This document shows, in pieces, positions 11,901 to 25,480 of a DNA stretch of 64,000 nucleotides; positions within the stretch are counted from its first letter, which is position 1, and the number at the start of each line of letters is the position of its first letter. This DNA is from Puffinus mauretanicus (taxonomy: Eukaryota; Chordata; Aves; Procellariiformes; Procellariidae): NCBI GenBank assembly GCA_023333565.1, contig JAJKFH010001559.1, positions 1 through 64,000 on the forward strand, read 5' to 3'. The translations under genes were made by a program, and so were the position numbers. Below the pieces are notes generated by a model. That model ran no database searches. It was given only the letters and a program-made list of their open reading frames with translations, and was not told where the DNA came from.

Positions 11901-12834
11901 AAAGTCAAGCACAGTGAAATTAGATTTTAGATCCAATGTCAGTATCAAAGAGAAAATATTTCATATCAAGTCCCTGCAATGATTGGTAATAAGAAAGTTA
12001 TATTAGTTCTAAAGCATTCAGTGATTTGGAGAGTTAACAGGCTATTCCTTTTCCTTCTTTAACGAGATGCTGTCCTGTTTCTCAGTCTCTGTTTTCTGTT
12101 TGCTGCTGTTGTGACTTAATCCTTTCATAAATTTCCATTATGGAGTCTCAGCTTGAATTTATAAAACCTTGTATCTGCTTCTCAAACAAAATACTGTGCA
12201 ATCTCATGGCTTATTCAAAATGTTGACCTTTTCATCTATGAAATTAATTTTTGACAAACTTACATTCCGGTTTTTTTAATTTTATTTCATGTCTACCGTA
12301 AAAACTGCATGCAAGCAAATGGTGTTGGCTAAACTTTGCACACACATAAAATTTTCTGTTTATTACTGGAAACATCTCTTCTTTTTTATTGTTATACTAA
12401 GCATCTGGTATGAGACAGGAACTATCCTTACTTACACTCCCAATGGTTAATATATCTTTTGCAAATTTCTGCAAAAGACACGTGAAGCTGCATAAGACCT
12501 GCTGCAGCTTCTAGGAGCTGCTGTGCATAGAGCAGCAGAGCATACTTGAGAGTATTGTGGCTCGGACAAAGCAGTCTGTATGCCCCAAGGATAAAAACAT
12601 CTGTGCCTATTTGAATAGGGCTCCGCCACACAGGATGGCTTATGCCTGTGAAGGAGTGGTCTACTTCTCTTACTACCCATTCTCACATCAAGGCATTCTC
12701 CTTTGTCTGCCGTTCTGCCCCTCACTTGTTCTGTAAGTACAAGCAGGGAAAAAAAAAGCCCACAGAAAAATGGAATCTCTTTGTGTCTTCAAAAAGCTAC
12801 TATAAAAAAGCCTAAACAACTTAAACAAGATCTT
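5961..12834. other. AT-rich stretch without gene or recognised repeat
   Basis: I find no coding sequence, RNA gene or known repeat family. Frames of up to 141 codons on either strand (for example 6118-6543, minus) have no recognisable domain. Short T- or A-runs occur, such as 7214-7226. The sequence looks like ordinary intergenic or intronic avian DNA. Confidence 0.6.
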
Positions 12835-13186
12835 CTATTCTCCATATGGGTGGACAATAACATGCTCAAGGCCAGTGCCAGCAAAGATATAATTTACTTT
12901 TCGTGCTTGCTGAGTATTTAAAAATGCAGCTGCAACCTCAAAGTGGATAGGAAGGCTTATTCCTTTATGACTCTGAATAACCACTGGTGGGAAAATCTCA
13001 GAAACTGGAGGTCCACTTTGGGAAATCATACAAATTTTGAATGCCTGTCCTTCCATCTGCACAATATTCAATGACAAGTTGGCAAAGTAAAGATGTCATT
13101 CTTGAGAACTGGCTTTCCTGTGACATTCACATTGTCATAATAGAAACCCAGTTCTTGGAAAAGCCTTTCATGAAAATAATTGTAAC
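12835..13186 (-). pseudogene. Candidate exon (minus strand), unidentified, with one frameshift
   Basis: On the minus strand a T-rich tract followed by CTTGCAG (AG at 13188-13187) makes a good splice acceptor. The sequence after it reads GYNYFHERLFQELGFYYDN and onward in one frame to a stop near 13070. From 13077 a second frame is open for 80 codons (NIVQMEGQAFKIC, SGPPVSEIFPPVV, VIVHPYGE) to the stop at 12837-12835. Restoring one base near 13080 would join them into about 120 codons. The composition looks more protein-like and GC-rich than the surroundings. I do not recognise the protein. It could equally be a chance pair of open frames, so this is a weak call. Confidence 0.22.
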
Positions 13187-16100
13187 CTGCAAGATAGATA
13201 AATAAAAAATACTTTGCTTTCCTTTTTTCTTTCTTTTTTTTTTTTTAGGTTTATAAAATCTCTGTTTGAAATCATATCCCCGTGCATTAGAACTAGCACA
13301 CCTAGCAACCTAGTGCATTTATGTGGCTCCTGTTAACACATTTCAAAAAGGAATTTCATTGCCTAATGTATTTTATTATTTTTTACTTTTGAAAATGAGG
13401 GCTGGATCCTATGTTGGTGTGGCAACGCATTCAGGATTTGGGTCCTGTAAGTGCAGAACTTCCTATAGGAAATGACAACCATTATCATACCCTCTCATAG
13501 TTAAAGGTGATGACTTTCACCTTATTTGATAATAAAACTGCAACGTCTTCAATAGAGAAACTGATTATATGTTTGCATAGCTCTGAGGAAAACAAGCCCT
13601 TGACCTTCCTGGGCCATCAGAATCATACTGTAATACAAATGCTCAATTATTAATGTTATTGTGGGCAATAACGTTCTGGAAGGATGCTCCAAATTGACTC
13701 ATAATTGACTGATACTTAATTTCTGATGTGAATATCTGGAGCAAATTTGAGTTCCTTGCTAAAAGGTTGCTTAAAAGTCCAGTCACAAAAAGAAAAAAAA
13801 ATTTAAAAAAAAATATTGCAGGCTATATCTGCACTACTAAATTGAGCCATGCTAGGAAATGTTCCAAGTATCATAATTGCATGTATTTTTCAGTTGGTAC
13901 TCTGTAGCAGGTACTCAGCCTTGGTCTCTCAAACAGTCTCAGCCAGTCTCTCAAACAGTCTCAAACCATTATGCAGTTTGAGACCACCCACTGGTTAAGT
14001 GGGACCCTCCTTTGAAGGCTAGGAGGATTTAATGATTTGGATTCCAGTCTTTTTGCACCGGTTGGGCTCAATGCCAGCAAACACTCACTAACACTGTTCT
14101 ACTTGGCATTACAGATGTTGCCACAGGGGCCAGATATCACAGTATCGTTGCTTACAATATTATCAACAACAGAGTCATCTGTCACAGCTCTGGAATGTGC
14201 TCATCATTTTGTTTAACTGATTTATATTTCACTGTAAACTGTTCAGTGTCTTCAGCTGCTTCTGTTCTTGTACATGGCCAGATTGCAAACAGCAGGGAAA
14301 AAAACCCATCATCCATAAGCAAGCATTTCATTTCTTGGCTGAAATTTTCACATAGGAGAGAGGTCTCTAGTTTGTATGCTGGTAAATGCATTTACAGCTG
14401 AGACACCATCACAGAATGGACTGCCAGTTATGAGAATAAGTTTGCACATGACTGAACAAGTCCAACCCACTTGCATTCAAATTATCTAAAATTAATGGTC
14501 CAATTTCTGCTATCCTTCAGTCTGCACTTGTCATTCTGTGTGTAGAGGTTCAGACCACCATAAATTTGTGTCAGCCTTTTAGCTGTTATCTAAACGTTTT
14601 TTTTCTCTCTTATCACAGATATTTTTCAGAAAAAGCTAGGAACTGTTTCCTGATTACTCTAAATATTGAACAAAAATTAATAAACAATAATGATTGATAA
14701 ATCTCCAAAGCTATATGATTTGGTTCACAGGACCCGTCTCCTCTCTTTCCAAATAATAATTTGGAAGTGGCTGGCTAGAAGTCAGGAATATCTATTTGGA
14801 ACTTCTCAGAAACATCTTAGTGAGCAGGGGATGGATTTCAGGCATTAGGATTTTTCCTTGGCATACCAAGACAGGGATGGTAGAGAGCCCCAAGAGCTTC
14901 TGAAAGAGGTCAAAGTGAAAGTAAGCTCCAAGGTCTATTTTGCGATTACAGTACTGTATGAGTTTTATAGGGATTGCTTTCTTTATGCTAGACCACTTCC
15001 ACAACAACAAAGAAAATTCTTACTCTTTCAGTGTCTCAGACATGCAAACTGGAATTTATTTCCCATACCACCCATGCAGGTTTTTTGAATACTTAAATGG
15101 GAAGCTCCTCGAGGCAAAATCTGAGCCTCAACACAGCACGTACAGTTCCCAGTACAGCTGACTCTGACCTACACTAACAGTACACACTGTAAACAACTCA
15201 GATATTATGTGATCTGACATTGACGTTAAAGCTCATGTTAAATTACTTATTTAAACTGAGTAACTCATGCCTGACAAAGGGAAAACTTTGGTTTAAGAAC
15301 AAAATTTCAATCATAATTAGAAGTGTTAGCTCACTTTTTTTGCTTGTGCTTAACTTTTTTTTGACCAAGATTTTATGACTTCTTTTTCTAAGGATGTTTA
15401 AGTATAATTTTGCACCAGAGGTTCGATTAGTACAATAACGCTAACTGTGGCCTTTAGCCATTTCTGCAATGTAGACAGTAAGAGTAAGTGGAAGTAACTC
15501 CTTTCTCTTGGACGGATTAATAAATGAATGGCAAATGAAATCTGTTGTCAGTCACCAGATGGTGCAATTATCAACAGTCCTACAAATTTTGTTTAACTGT
15601 ATGTATGGTTTAATCTTAGGGAAAAGGTACTTCATTTTCCCATCATACATTTTTTCATTACAGAAGATGCTGCATTTTATAAGCAACAACTCTAATTGGA
15701 AAAATTTCCTAAGTGTAGAGATAACACCCATATGTTATTGTGATAAAAATAAGAAAATACATTGCATGATATCAGAGTTTCCTAAATGCAAGCTTAAAAA
15801 CCTGATTGTTATTTTGAAGCTGGGGATTTATATCCATTGCTTCATAATTCATGCATTTCATGTTCATCTAGTAATGCTATTCTACATAGTAATATTGCAC
15901 AATTTAATATAGTCAGCAGGAATACTTTACTCAATATCTTTAGGTTCAGAAAAGGAAAGTTCAGCAAGAATGTAGCATTACTTTAGATGAATCTTTTCTT
16001 ACTGGAAATAAAGTGATTACAGTCCTTGTACACTAATAAATTCAGGAATAAATATTTAATATTATCAAATGTGGTGAAATATTTGGGAAGGAGCTTAACA

Positions 16101-19100
16101 AAAACCCAGACACTGCTGTACTTTTTTTTAATGTGTAAAATGTGACTGCACTTGAGACAGAAATTACCTTGAATCTTGATTCAGTAAATTCAGTTAGATT
16201 TTTAAATTCTAATTCAGAACATTTAGCCCTTAAAAGAATAGGTCCATATATGAACAAAATCAGCATTGTTGCAGTGCAAATATATGTGCTAAAAACCAAT
16301 CTTCCTGCAAGGCAAGTCCGACCAATTTTTCTGCATCTATTGAGCCTGATCACAAGTAATCCTTCCGTAATACACATTGCAAAGCAAAAGATTATTTGTC
16401 TTATTATAATGGTCTGGTACATAGATGGGGCAAAAAAGGGCATCCCAAAGTAGACTTATACATGAGATACAGTGTTTTCTCATTAGTAAGGGAGGTTGTA
16501 CGTAAGTGTGCATGAACATTCAAATACACTTTGAACACAGATTCCTACCCACAGAAAAGAAATTACAGCTTTTACTGAAATAAACAGAAGTCATCTATAA
16601 ATATACAAGGTCAGAACTCCAACTGCAGTAAGTAAAATGACTTATGTCCTAGTTTGAAAGGAACACATAGTATGGGACTTCTGATTTAATTAATCAAGGG
16701 CCCATAACTTTGAGAGGTTATAATTCTCTCGTCAAAGTAAAAGGGCAGAACCACAAGTGTGGCTGAAGTACCTTTGCACTGCCATGAAAAAAAAAACAGG
16801 AAAAATACTTTTATTCTTCTGCCCCTGAAACCCTGCTAGGTTTGTTTTTCTCCCTTCTCTGAGAAGGCCAACAGTCAGAGACTGCTCAAACAAATGTATT
16901 TCTATGGGTTAGGAAATTTCAAAATTTGTGGCTGCACAAGTCAGTGGAGGCAGAGAAACAAACAAGTTGCTGTGACAAATCTAGGCCACTCGAGGAGCTT
17001 GCCATGCTGTATTTGGGCTAATTTAACTTCACAATTGTTTCACAGTGCTGAAGAGTGCAAAGCAGTCAACAGTGGGCAGGAACTAATTTCAAGTCAGTAA
17101 ATACACTTGCCTATTGTAACAGTGGAAGGATTATAGATGGATAAGAAAGAAAATGACAGATTATTACTTGTCTCAAAGTCAATGAACCACAAAAATTTGC
17201 TGTATGTTTTTCTCTCAGAAACATTAGCCAATGATACAGTCAAAACTTTTAAAAAAAATGCACCTGTTGTATAGCTTAATATATAAATTTCTAACTGCAC
17301 ACCCCTCTCCCAACAAAGAACAAGCAAACAAAAAAATATTGATTGAGAATTACTGCCTGGTATAGATAACAAAATTAGGTCTGTGACACTGCCTGAAATT
17401 GTAGCATGCCATCATGAGTTATTTTGGACTGAAAAATTCAAGCTTAAAGTAAAAATAGCTATAGCCAGAGGGGAAAACAGGAACTAAAGAGAACAAATAA
17501 ATGTACCAGAAATAGGACAAAAGAAGTTATACCAATTTGATTAATTTTTTCTTTCTCCTTGCAATTTATATAGTATCCTAAATAGACAGCTACCTTAATT
17601 ATGTGTGTGCATGAATTTCTGATTATACTATACTTGTCTGAGAAGAAAACCCATACAAAAAAACTTTCCATCTCATTTGAGATCATGAATGTTAATGAAA
17701 AAAAAGTTGAATTACACAATTAAAGGTAGTGTGATTTTCCAGTATTAATACTACTTTGTCTTGAGTAATCCTGCAATTTCCTGAGCATATCCATTTCTAG
17801 CACACTGAAGAAAGCCCAATTGGCTGACCTAAACTGTCCCATTTTACCATTGTTTTCCTTTAGAGTTGTTTGTATCAAAATATCACCATTCATTACATAA
17901 TATTTTTTGGTAATAATTTTTGGCACTCAGGCTACCGATTAGCTCTCTTTATAGGCAGGATTGTAGAGAGAGCAGGGGACACAGACATGAGATGATGTAA
18001 GGCGGAAATGCAAGTTCTGATCCTGCAAAGATTTATGCACCTGATGACTCCATGCACTGCAAGGAAGCCCTGCTGACATCAGCCGAGCTGTTTTCAACGT
18101 GCTGAGATACATGTGGTTTCAAATACTTGCAGGCTCAGGAGCAATTAGGAGAGAAAATAGTTGGTATCTTGTGTCTCTAAAGCCCTAAATGCAACTTAAA
18201 ACAATCAGTTTCTGTTTTAGAAGTTATCTCCAGGCTTACGCATGGTCTGCACATTTTCATGGTGTGGTTCAATATAACTTTTGATTTTAGATTACTGGAC
18301 ACCAGAGCATCAATTTTGCTTTCATGACTTGCTTTCACTTGTCCGTTTCATGTAAGGAATGTTTTCAGTTAAATCCCCCTTGAGTAGCAAGCCCAGTTAA
18401 GTGTTTTCCTCCTCTCTCAGCAGCACACGCTGGGCTGCCCTGACTTTCGTGGTGCAAGAGGATGCCACAGATAAACCTCCTGAACCCACACCTCCCTTTC
18501 TGGCTACGCCTGTGTCTGACCCCATGCAATGTGGTTTGGATTGCTGTTACTCCACCTGGGCGTCTCACTGAAGCAAGAAGGAGAGAGTGCCTCCGGTTTA
18601 GACTGTGATTTTTGGAGTGAAAATCTCCAGAGAAACTGTGAAACATGTAGTCTCTTCTGTGAACTGTTTTTATCCTTTTTCCTGCAGGCAGGAACTTGGT
18701 TTTCCACTTCTGTCAAAAGGGATCGCTGAATCTATGGGCAGTCTCTGGTGGATTTGCTGTCTGTTTTTCGAAATGCAGTGTGGAGCAGTGAACCTCTAAA
18801 AAGTCAGAGTCTGTAATTTAAAGCTGCTTTTTGAAATATGCAAGGTTTGAGGCTTCAAATCCTGTGTATAAATTAAAAAAAATTGTGGGGTGTCTTCTAG
18901 GTCACTGGATTCTGGACATATGGACAAGGAGAAAATGTTTAGCAATAAATAAAGGCAGAGCTACCGCTTGAACAAAGTGGCTATACTCTGAAGTACCTGA
19001 TACTTGTATTTAATGTTTAAACATGTTGAGATTGCATCTTTTCTTCAGTGTTTCCTCTACAGCACCTTTTTTTTTTTTTTAATTCGGCTGAAACAACTGG

Positions 19101-22100
19101 GTGACTTTGGTTAACTAGATGATTGTCCAAGACAAGAAAGTGGTCTAAACCAGGTTGCATTTCCTCACCTCTGCTACAAGCTAAGAGCACACACGTGAAC
19201 TGGTACCACAGTCCAACTAATGTTCAATGACTTTTGAAGCAATGACAATTTGATCAAGTGAGCCTGCACTCTGAAGGTTTTTTTTTAAACAGATATTCCC
19301 TCCTCTGTTATACAGTGGAAGTAATGAGATTTTTATTTAGCAGTCTAGTAAGTTTCAGGTTTCTAGTGTTACAAGGACCTTCATTTCCATTTTTGGATTT
19401 ATTATTTTCACTGAAAGTTTTTTAATGTTTGTTGCTACAGTGGCAGTAGGGCAATAATAATTTGGTGTAAAATCTTAGTGTCATGTGTAACTGTGCCATG
19501 CCACAGCACAGTCTAACAAACAGTAGCTCTTTGGTTTCCTTGTCCCAAGGTTTCTGAGCACTCCATCTTCTGTTAAAGTGGGAGTGTCTCATGGTACCTT
19601 GGTAAACAAGAACATATCAGAGAACAAACTCAAATTGAAGTCCCAGAGATGGGCGTAAAAAGGAAACTGCTGTCCACATGGAAGGCGATTCAGGGAGCTA
19701 TAGAGAGTTACCCAGCTCTGAAGGCAGAATGGAGAAAGCGCAATCCTTTTTCTCTCCCTTTTTCCTCTGTGTGGTGAGACTGAAAGCAAAAGGTGGTTTT
19801 GTTCTCAGGCTTTTATTTGCTTTGACTTAAATTCTGTGTTATGATTTCCCTCGTCGAACTACATTACTTTATTGTTCTAATGAAATGTAGTCTAGAGACT
19901 GAAAATCTTTTTTTATATCTTGGTGTTCTTGCTTCAAAGAAAAACTTGGAGTAGCTCCACCTCAAGGTTCTGGGATCTTGTCACAAAAATCTTTTAAAAC
20001 CATTTCTTGGCAAAAGATGCCTATTCTCTCCAACAAGTAACAGTGGTATTAGCAACTATATTTAACTGGTAAGCATGTGCCAAAGAGATTAGATTGTTAT
20101 TAATTGTGGATGTCATGGTTCAACATATTTATAAAAGAATTGCTGTAATTGTACTGTTACTGTACTTGTAAGAGGCCAAAAAAGTCTAGGCAGAAGGATT
20201 TTTTTGTGTTTATAAATTACAAATAGGAGATTGGCAACCAAGAATCAGACATTATTAGAAAACAAGAGAAATTACTGCATTACTGATACAATTACTTTGT
20301 ATTTGAAAGAAACATGTAAGAGAGCGTTAACAATTATGAAAGGCAAATAACTATGTCCTTTGAAAATCTTAGTCTCAGGGCTGGGAGCAGGTTGACCAGC
20401 TGTAGCTGGGGTCTTCCTCAGTCAGTTTTTTACAGAATATTCATGTAAACCATGAGATGTTTGCATGGAGAAGTAAAGATACTTCTGAATCCTCTCTGTC
20501 ATGTTTGATCTTGGAAAAAAGGGTCTGGATACAGTGCACAGGAATATAAGCTACTGAAAAAGATCCTTGCTTTTCAGAGCTTTCTGATCTGAAGAGCAAA
20601 AATGATCAACAAATCAGATAATTTGTTAATCATATAATGTCATTTAGAGAATTCTTTCAGCTTCCAGAAATGCCAACAGATATTTGGCACCTTTGATAAT
20701 GTATTTAAACATTTCTACACTATTAGTCTATTACCTAAACTCAGGGAAGATACTCTAAGCTATCATGTCCGTAGATGTTATTTACAGGTGATGACTTTGC
20801 CAATTTCAGCTTACTCTGTTAGACCACTAAAATGTCATGAATCTGAAAAAGATTTTGGGATTATTTGAGGCTTAATTCAAATTTAGTTACCTGTCCCTTG
20901 CATATTCTTAAAAACATTGAACCAAACTTTGACTTCCCTGTGGAAAGTCTCATTAAATGCAATGGGACTGTGAAGTGTATGTATCTTGAAGCATTTTTTC
21001 CCTTTAAAGTCCTAAAAGCCGTGAAATTCCCACATAAATAACTGTAGGTACTCATAATTACAGGAATTCTAGGGCAAAATTCTCTAACATTACACACCAC
21101 TATTCTATTTTGGTGTTGACGTAATCTACAATGCAAAATATCTTCAGATAGCCATTTGGCAATTTTAATTTTCCTTCTTAAATTATCATTTACTGAAAGT
21201 TTGGAAACTTTCAATTTCAGGAAAAAAAAAACACAAACCAAAACAACCCAAAAGAAAACCCAAAGTGTATTCATTTCACTGAATTTTTATAACTCAAAAG
21301 AGGGATGTAGTTGTAGTTTAACAGGGAAATTAATTACTTATTTTATGGAATAGAGATGGGAGGAGTTCACAAATTGTAATTGCAACTACTCTGCGAGAAA
21401 CTGAATGACATTAAATATTGTAATAACTGTAATGCCAGAAGTGAGACAGGTGGAACAGTTTCATTTGTGTAAAGTTCTTTCTTCTCTTTAATATTAGTCT
21501 CATTTAAAAAAAAAAAAATCATTTCAATGATGAGTTCCAATTCAGGGTTTGCAATTACCATTATTACAGCAATAGTACATCATAACAGAGAAGAGAGTAC
21601 TTATTACTATTCCTGATCTGTTCAGTCCAAAAATCCTTAGAGCTAAAGGTTCCTGGAGTTGAAGGGTCTCTTTTTTCTCCATCACACTATTATTCTTAGT
21701 CTGGGTCATGGCTTACTTTTATAAGTTTAGTCTTAGTAATGACATGAGAAGTCAATGTACACAAGTAGCCCTTTTATTTTCATGTGATCAATACAAAACT
21801 TTTTTAGGTCTGACTTATCCAAAATGCTAGACCTTATTTCCAACAATAAAACAACATTAAAAGTGTCTCAAAAGTGGAGATGTCCAACACTAGTCATCAG
21901 CTGTCCACAAATAAAGATAATTTTCTTTATAATTCTAAGTAGTCAGTGGTGATAACTATTTTTTGTGGCTCAAGACTGATTTGAAAAGTAGATAGAGAAA
22001 ATACCTATAATTGCTTAAAGTTAGCTGAACAAAAAAGAAAATGTAATCTCCTATGCCTAAATGAGAAGTTATAATTTATATTCTACAATCAATATTCCCA

Positions 22101-25100
22101 CACTCTGACCTAACTATAATAATGTGCTCCAAACAATTTCCATAGATGTCTATTTCTGTTACCACCAAAGCTAAATTTTACATTATCTCCTATTTCTTGC
22201 TTTTTCCGTTTCATGCCCAACCCATGGCAAAAGAAGAAAACACCTTAAGCATGATAAAGTATCACCAAATGAAGTATCTCCTTCTGTAACTAAATGACTC
22301 GTAAAGCCTCCCAACAGGCAGACTGTTGCCCAGGCATACTCCAGCACATATGCAAAGGCAAAGACACAAGGTGAGTAGGCAAAGATGACAGGGCTCTTGC
22401 AATAATGTTTTCCAATTTTGGGGGGTTTTATGTTTCCCTGACCGGGTCAAAACATTCTGTGTCCTCCTCCTGCTCAAAGCAAAAGAAAATTAAAAGGTAG
22501 CCAACTTTTCCACACAGCAGCTTTATCACAGTTTTGTTTGAAGATGACAGGTGTCATACCATCTGCACTTTACGCTGGAAAAATCTTCGAACTCATCCTC
22601 TCCACTTGGCAGGTTTTCAAATTTGCAGTCGCCAGAAACATAGAAATAATCTGTCAACAAAAGGCATCGGAAAGGTTGGACGGTGCTCTGAGCTATAATC
22701 CCAGAAATGAGAGAGGCCAGATGTTGTCCTCACTGACATTATCCAAAGAAATGCTGTCAGGCATCTGAGGCCAGAAGGCACCAAGAGAGACGTCACCCCG
22801 CGCAGTTGGGAGAGGTGTGTGGAGGGCACTCGGAAGAGCGGTGGGGAAAGGACACCATCAAAAGGTGAAGTCCTGCATCTCTCACAGCTGCTCCAAGCAC
22901 AGGGATTTGTGTTGTGCATGGTTGACTTCTTCTGACCTCTACCCATTATGGGGCTGATTATAAAGATCCCTTATTTTTAAGCAGGAAAAAGAAGAGTTTA
23001 TTTATTAATAATGTATACCAAACAGCTTAAATAACTAAGTTTTATATAACTATATGTAGTTATATATTTTTATACATATATTTTTCTATATCTATCTATA
23101 GATATAGATATAAAATGAGCTATGCAATAATAAATGATTCCAGGAGTATTTGTCAAATGCTCTGTAAATATAACTGGTTTGATAAATTGCCTATGAACTT
23201 CACCAAATGGATGTGTTTTCCAGCCTGTACTCTGGTACTTCGCCTGTGAAAGATAAAACATGGACTTCAATCAAATGCTGTTAAATTATTGTTATTATTC
23301 CTGCAGTAGTATTTTATTTTTACCATTTACAAAGTGCTTTAGTTAGCAACCATAGTTGTTTCACTCAGCGATGGTCTGCTTTATAGATTTTCTTCTTAGA
23401 GAAAATAAAGAAACTTTCAAAAGGAAATGTGCTAGAGTTATCATTCATCCTCCCTTCTCTGTTTCACACATTTCATTAAAATGGCCACAGAAAATGGCCG
23501 CTTGTGATTAGGTCATCATATCATATAAATAAAGAAATAGGTGACATTGTTTCATAGAAAATATTCTGTCTAGCTGTAAAGCATGTAAATAATCTTCATG
23601 TCAGCCTGTTCTTAAAGCAATACATACCTAAGCAGAGCAACAATATAGCAGCTGGAAAGCAGAGTGTGAGCGGCAGGATGCAGTGTTTAGTTATTACCTG
23701 AATAAGTAACAAATTGCAATGAAAGCACACATGAAGGTGATAACATTGTTCGAAGTAAATTGTTTGTTTTAATGATGAATTGAAGTGCTAAGCTGTTTCT
23801 TTGGAAAAGTTTTGAGATCCCAAGTATATTGTGTAGTTATAAAATAAGAAAAAGCACAATTTAGCCACTATATAACAATTAATCCATATAAAGATTTTGT
23901 GGAACTAATTTGCATTTTTCCATGTGGAAATATGAAATGTATTTTTTGGGAAAAAAAAAAAAAAACAAAAAACTAACAAACAAACAAAAACCCATGAACA
24001 AACAAAAATACCTAACGGCTGTTCTTATTATGCTAGTGAGGTAACTGCTGTAAGCAAGAAATACAATGTAGAGAGGTCTGCATATAATACATTTCACATA
24101 TTTGATAATATGAACCAGTATGTTGATTCTTTGACATATATAAGTATTTAGTATGTGTTATTGTTCTTATATAAGTTGATTTTAAGTCAACTGGTTCTGG
24201 AAAGGTGCCTCTTTAATTCCTCTCATCTAATTCAGTAGCAAAATGTAAGAGTACTTATGCCCTCAGATTTCCTGACTTGGAAAGAGAAATTCTTCAGACA
24301 CCTTCTTTCAGGAGATAACTTGAAATGTAAATGAAGCTGAGGTGTTCAATTTCTTTCATGAGTGGACTCATTAATCTTTTATGTATCATATATCATTGCT
24401 TACTGTACAAAAATTTGATCCCTCTTAATATCTTTCAGTTTGTTCTTAAACAAAGCCTTCTGAAACTTCTTACAAAACCATTAATGTTTTTTAATCTTAC
24501 ACACTATTTCATTCTTCACAGTTACAATATTACACACACTGTTGGTTTTTACAGTGCTGTCCCGAAAGGTAAATGTTGCTGCATCTTTTGGGAGATCCGG
24601 AACTCGAAACCTGCTGGAAAGTTTTGTTGACTTGTCATGCACTGCAGATCTTCTGGAGTTCAGGCATCAAACAAGACCAGTCCTCTGTCAGAGTCTGTGG
24701 CTTGGAGACCTTCCTGCTCAAAAAGGAATAAGTTTGAAGCAATTGTGCATGCAAGTTTTGTTACAGTTGAGATTTTAAGGAAATATGTTAGTGTGGAAAG
24801 CTGCATGTCTTTGCAAAGAGACTCCTTCACAAACTCCTGAACATTACCGGGATACGATCAATACAATTTCTGAAAGGCTACCTAATCAGGAATTTAAACC
24901 ATGGTAACCGCTCCTCTTTAACATCACAGCACCTGGAAGCAGCAGATGTTTTCAGCAGCTTACTGAAGGAACAATAAAGAGGCCATAGTTCTTTTGAAAA
25001 CCTGTGTTTTCTTTCAGTGGCTTAACTACTTGCAGATGTATGCACTGAATCGAAATCTTTAACTTACAACTGAAAATGAAAACTCCAGATGGCCTTGTAA

Positions 25101-25327
25101 TTGGATCTTCCTGTTTCCACAGAGCATCCTGGATCCTTGGCAAATAAGGACAGGTGTTACAAATGGGTATAATTTTATTTGTGCTCAGTGTTGTTATCTG
25201 AATGTGACATGAACATGAAAACTCCTTTTAGAGTTGAAGATGATGTCAAAATGAATTCCAAACTGACCTTTAATATTTTAGAAAAGACAATGAATGGAAC
25301 TTTTTTTATTTTTCACTTGTTCAACAA
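13187..25327. other. Long AT-rich stretch, no supported gene
   Basis: Several frames of 130-137 codons exist (15508-15912 plus; 16042-16443 and 20861-21274 minus). They lack domains, and at this base composition such lengths are close to chance. A GC-richer patch at 18361-18800 carries short open frames on both strands, again without recognisable content. Minor features are an imperfect AT palindrome at about 23085-23112 and an A-rich (AAAC)n-like tract at 23951-24009. Confidence 0.6.
13924..13984. repeat. 22-bp direct duplication adjoining a hairpin
   Basis: GTCTCTCAAACAGTCTCA occurs at 13924-13941 and again at 13946-13963. The end of the second copy, GTCTCAAAC (13958-13966), is perfectly complementary to GTTTGAGAC (13976-13984). 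This gives a 9-bp stem with a 9-base loop. Confidence 0.8.
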
Positions 25328-25480
25328 CCTTCCTTTTCCTTCCCTTTTTTTTTTTCTTTTTTCTTTTTCTCTTTTTTCTTTTTTTTTCCTTTTTTCCTTT
25401 TTTCTTTTTCCTCTTTTCTCCTTTTCCTTTTTTTCCTTTTCCTTTTTTTCTCTTTTCCTTTTCCTTTTCCTTCCCCTCCT
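25328..25480. repeat. 153-base pure pyrimidine tract
   Basis: All bases from 25328 to 25480 are C or T. The tract is T-rich, built of (T)n(C)1-2 units such as TTTTCC. It could adopt triplex structure, and any open frame across it (Phe/Ser/Leu-only) is an artefact. Confidence 0.95.

Noticed and set aside
15508..15912. 134-codon open frame, plus strand
   Set aside because: It begins at TTG, has low-complexity AT-driven composition and no domain. Frames of this length are near chance expectation at this base composition.
16042..16443. 133-codon minus-strand frame with hydrophobic segments and possible splice sites (acceptor near 16420, AAGGTAATT donor near 16165)
   Set aside because: Hydrophobicity follows from T-rich codons, splice-like words are common, and no family is recognisable. 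It is not supported without conservation or RNA data.
18361..18800. GC-richer patch with short frames on both strands, considered as an exon
   Set aside because: No frame extends beyond about 93 codons, none is recognisable, and no consistent splice structure stands out.
20861..21274. 137-codon minus-strand frame with a possible acceptor and a CAG/GTAACT donor
   Set aside because: It has some protein-like stretches but no recognised domain, and its length is about what chance allows in 64 kb of six-frame sequence.
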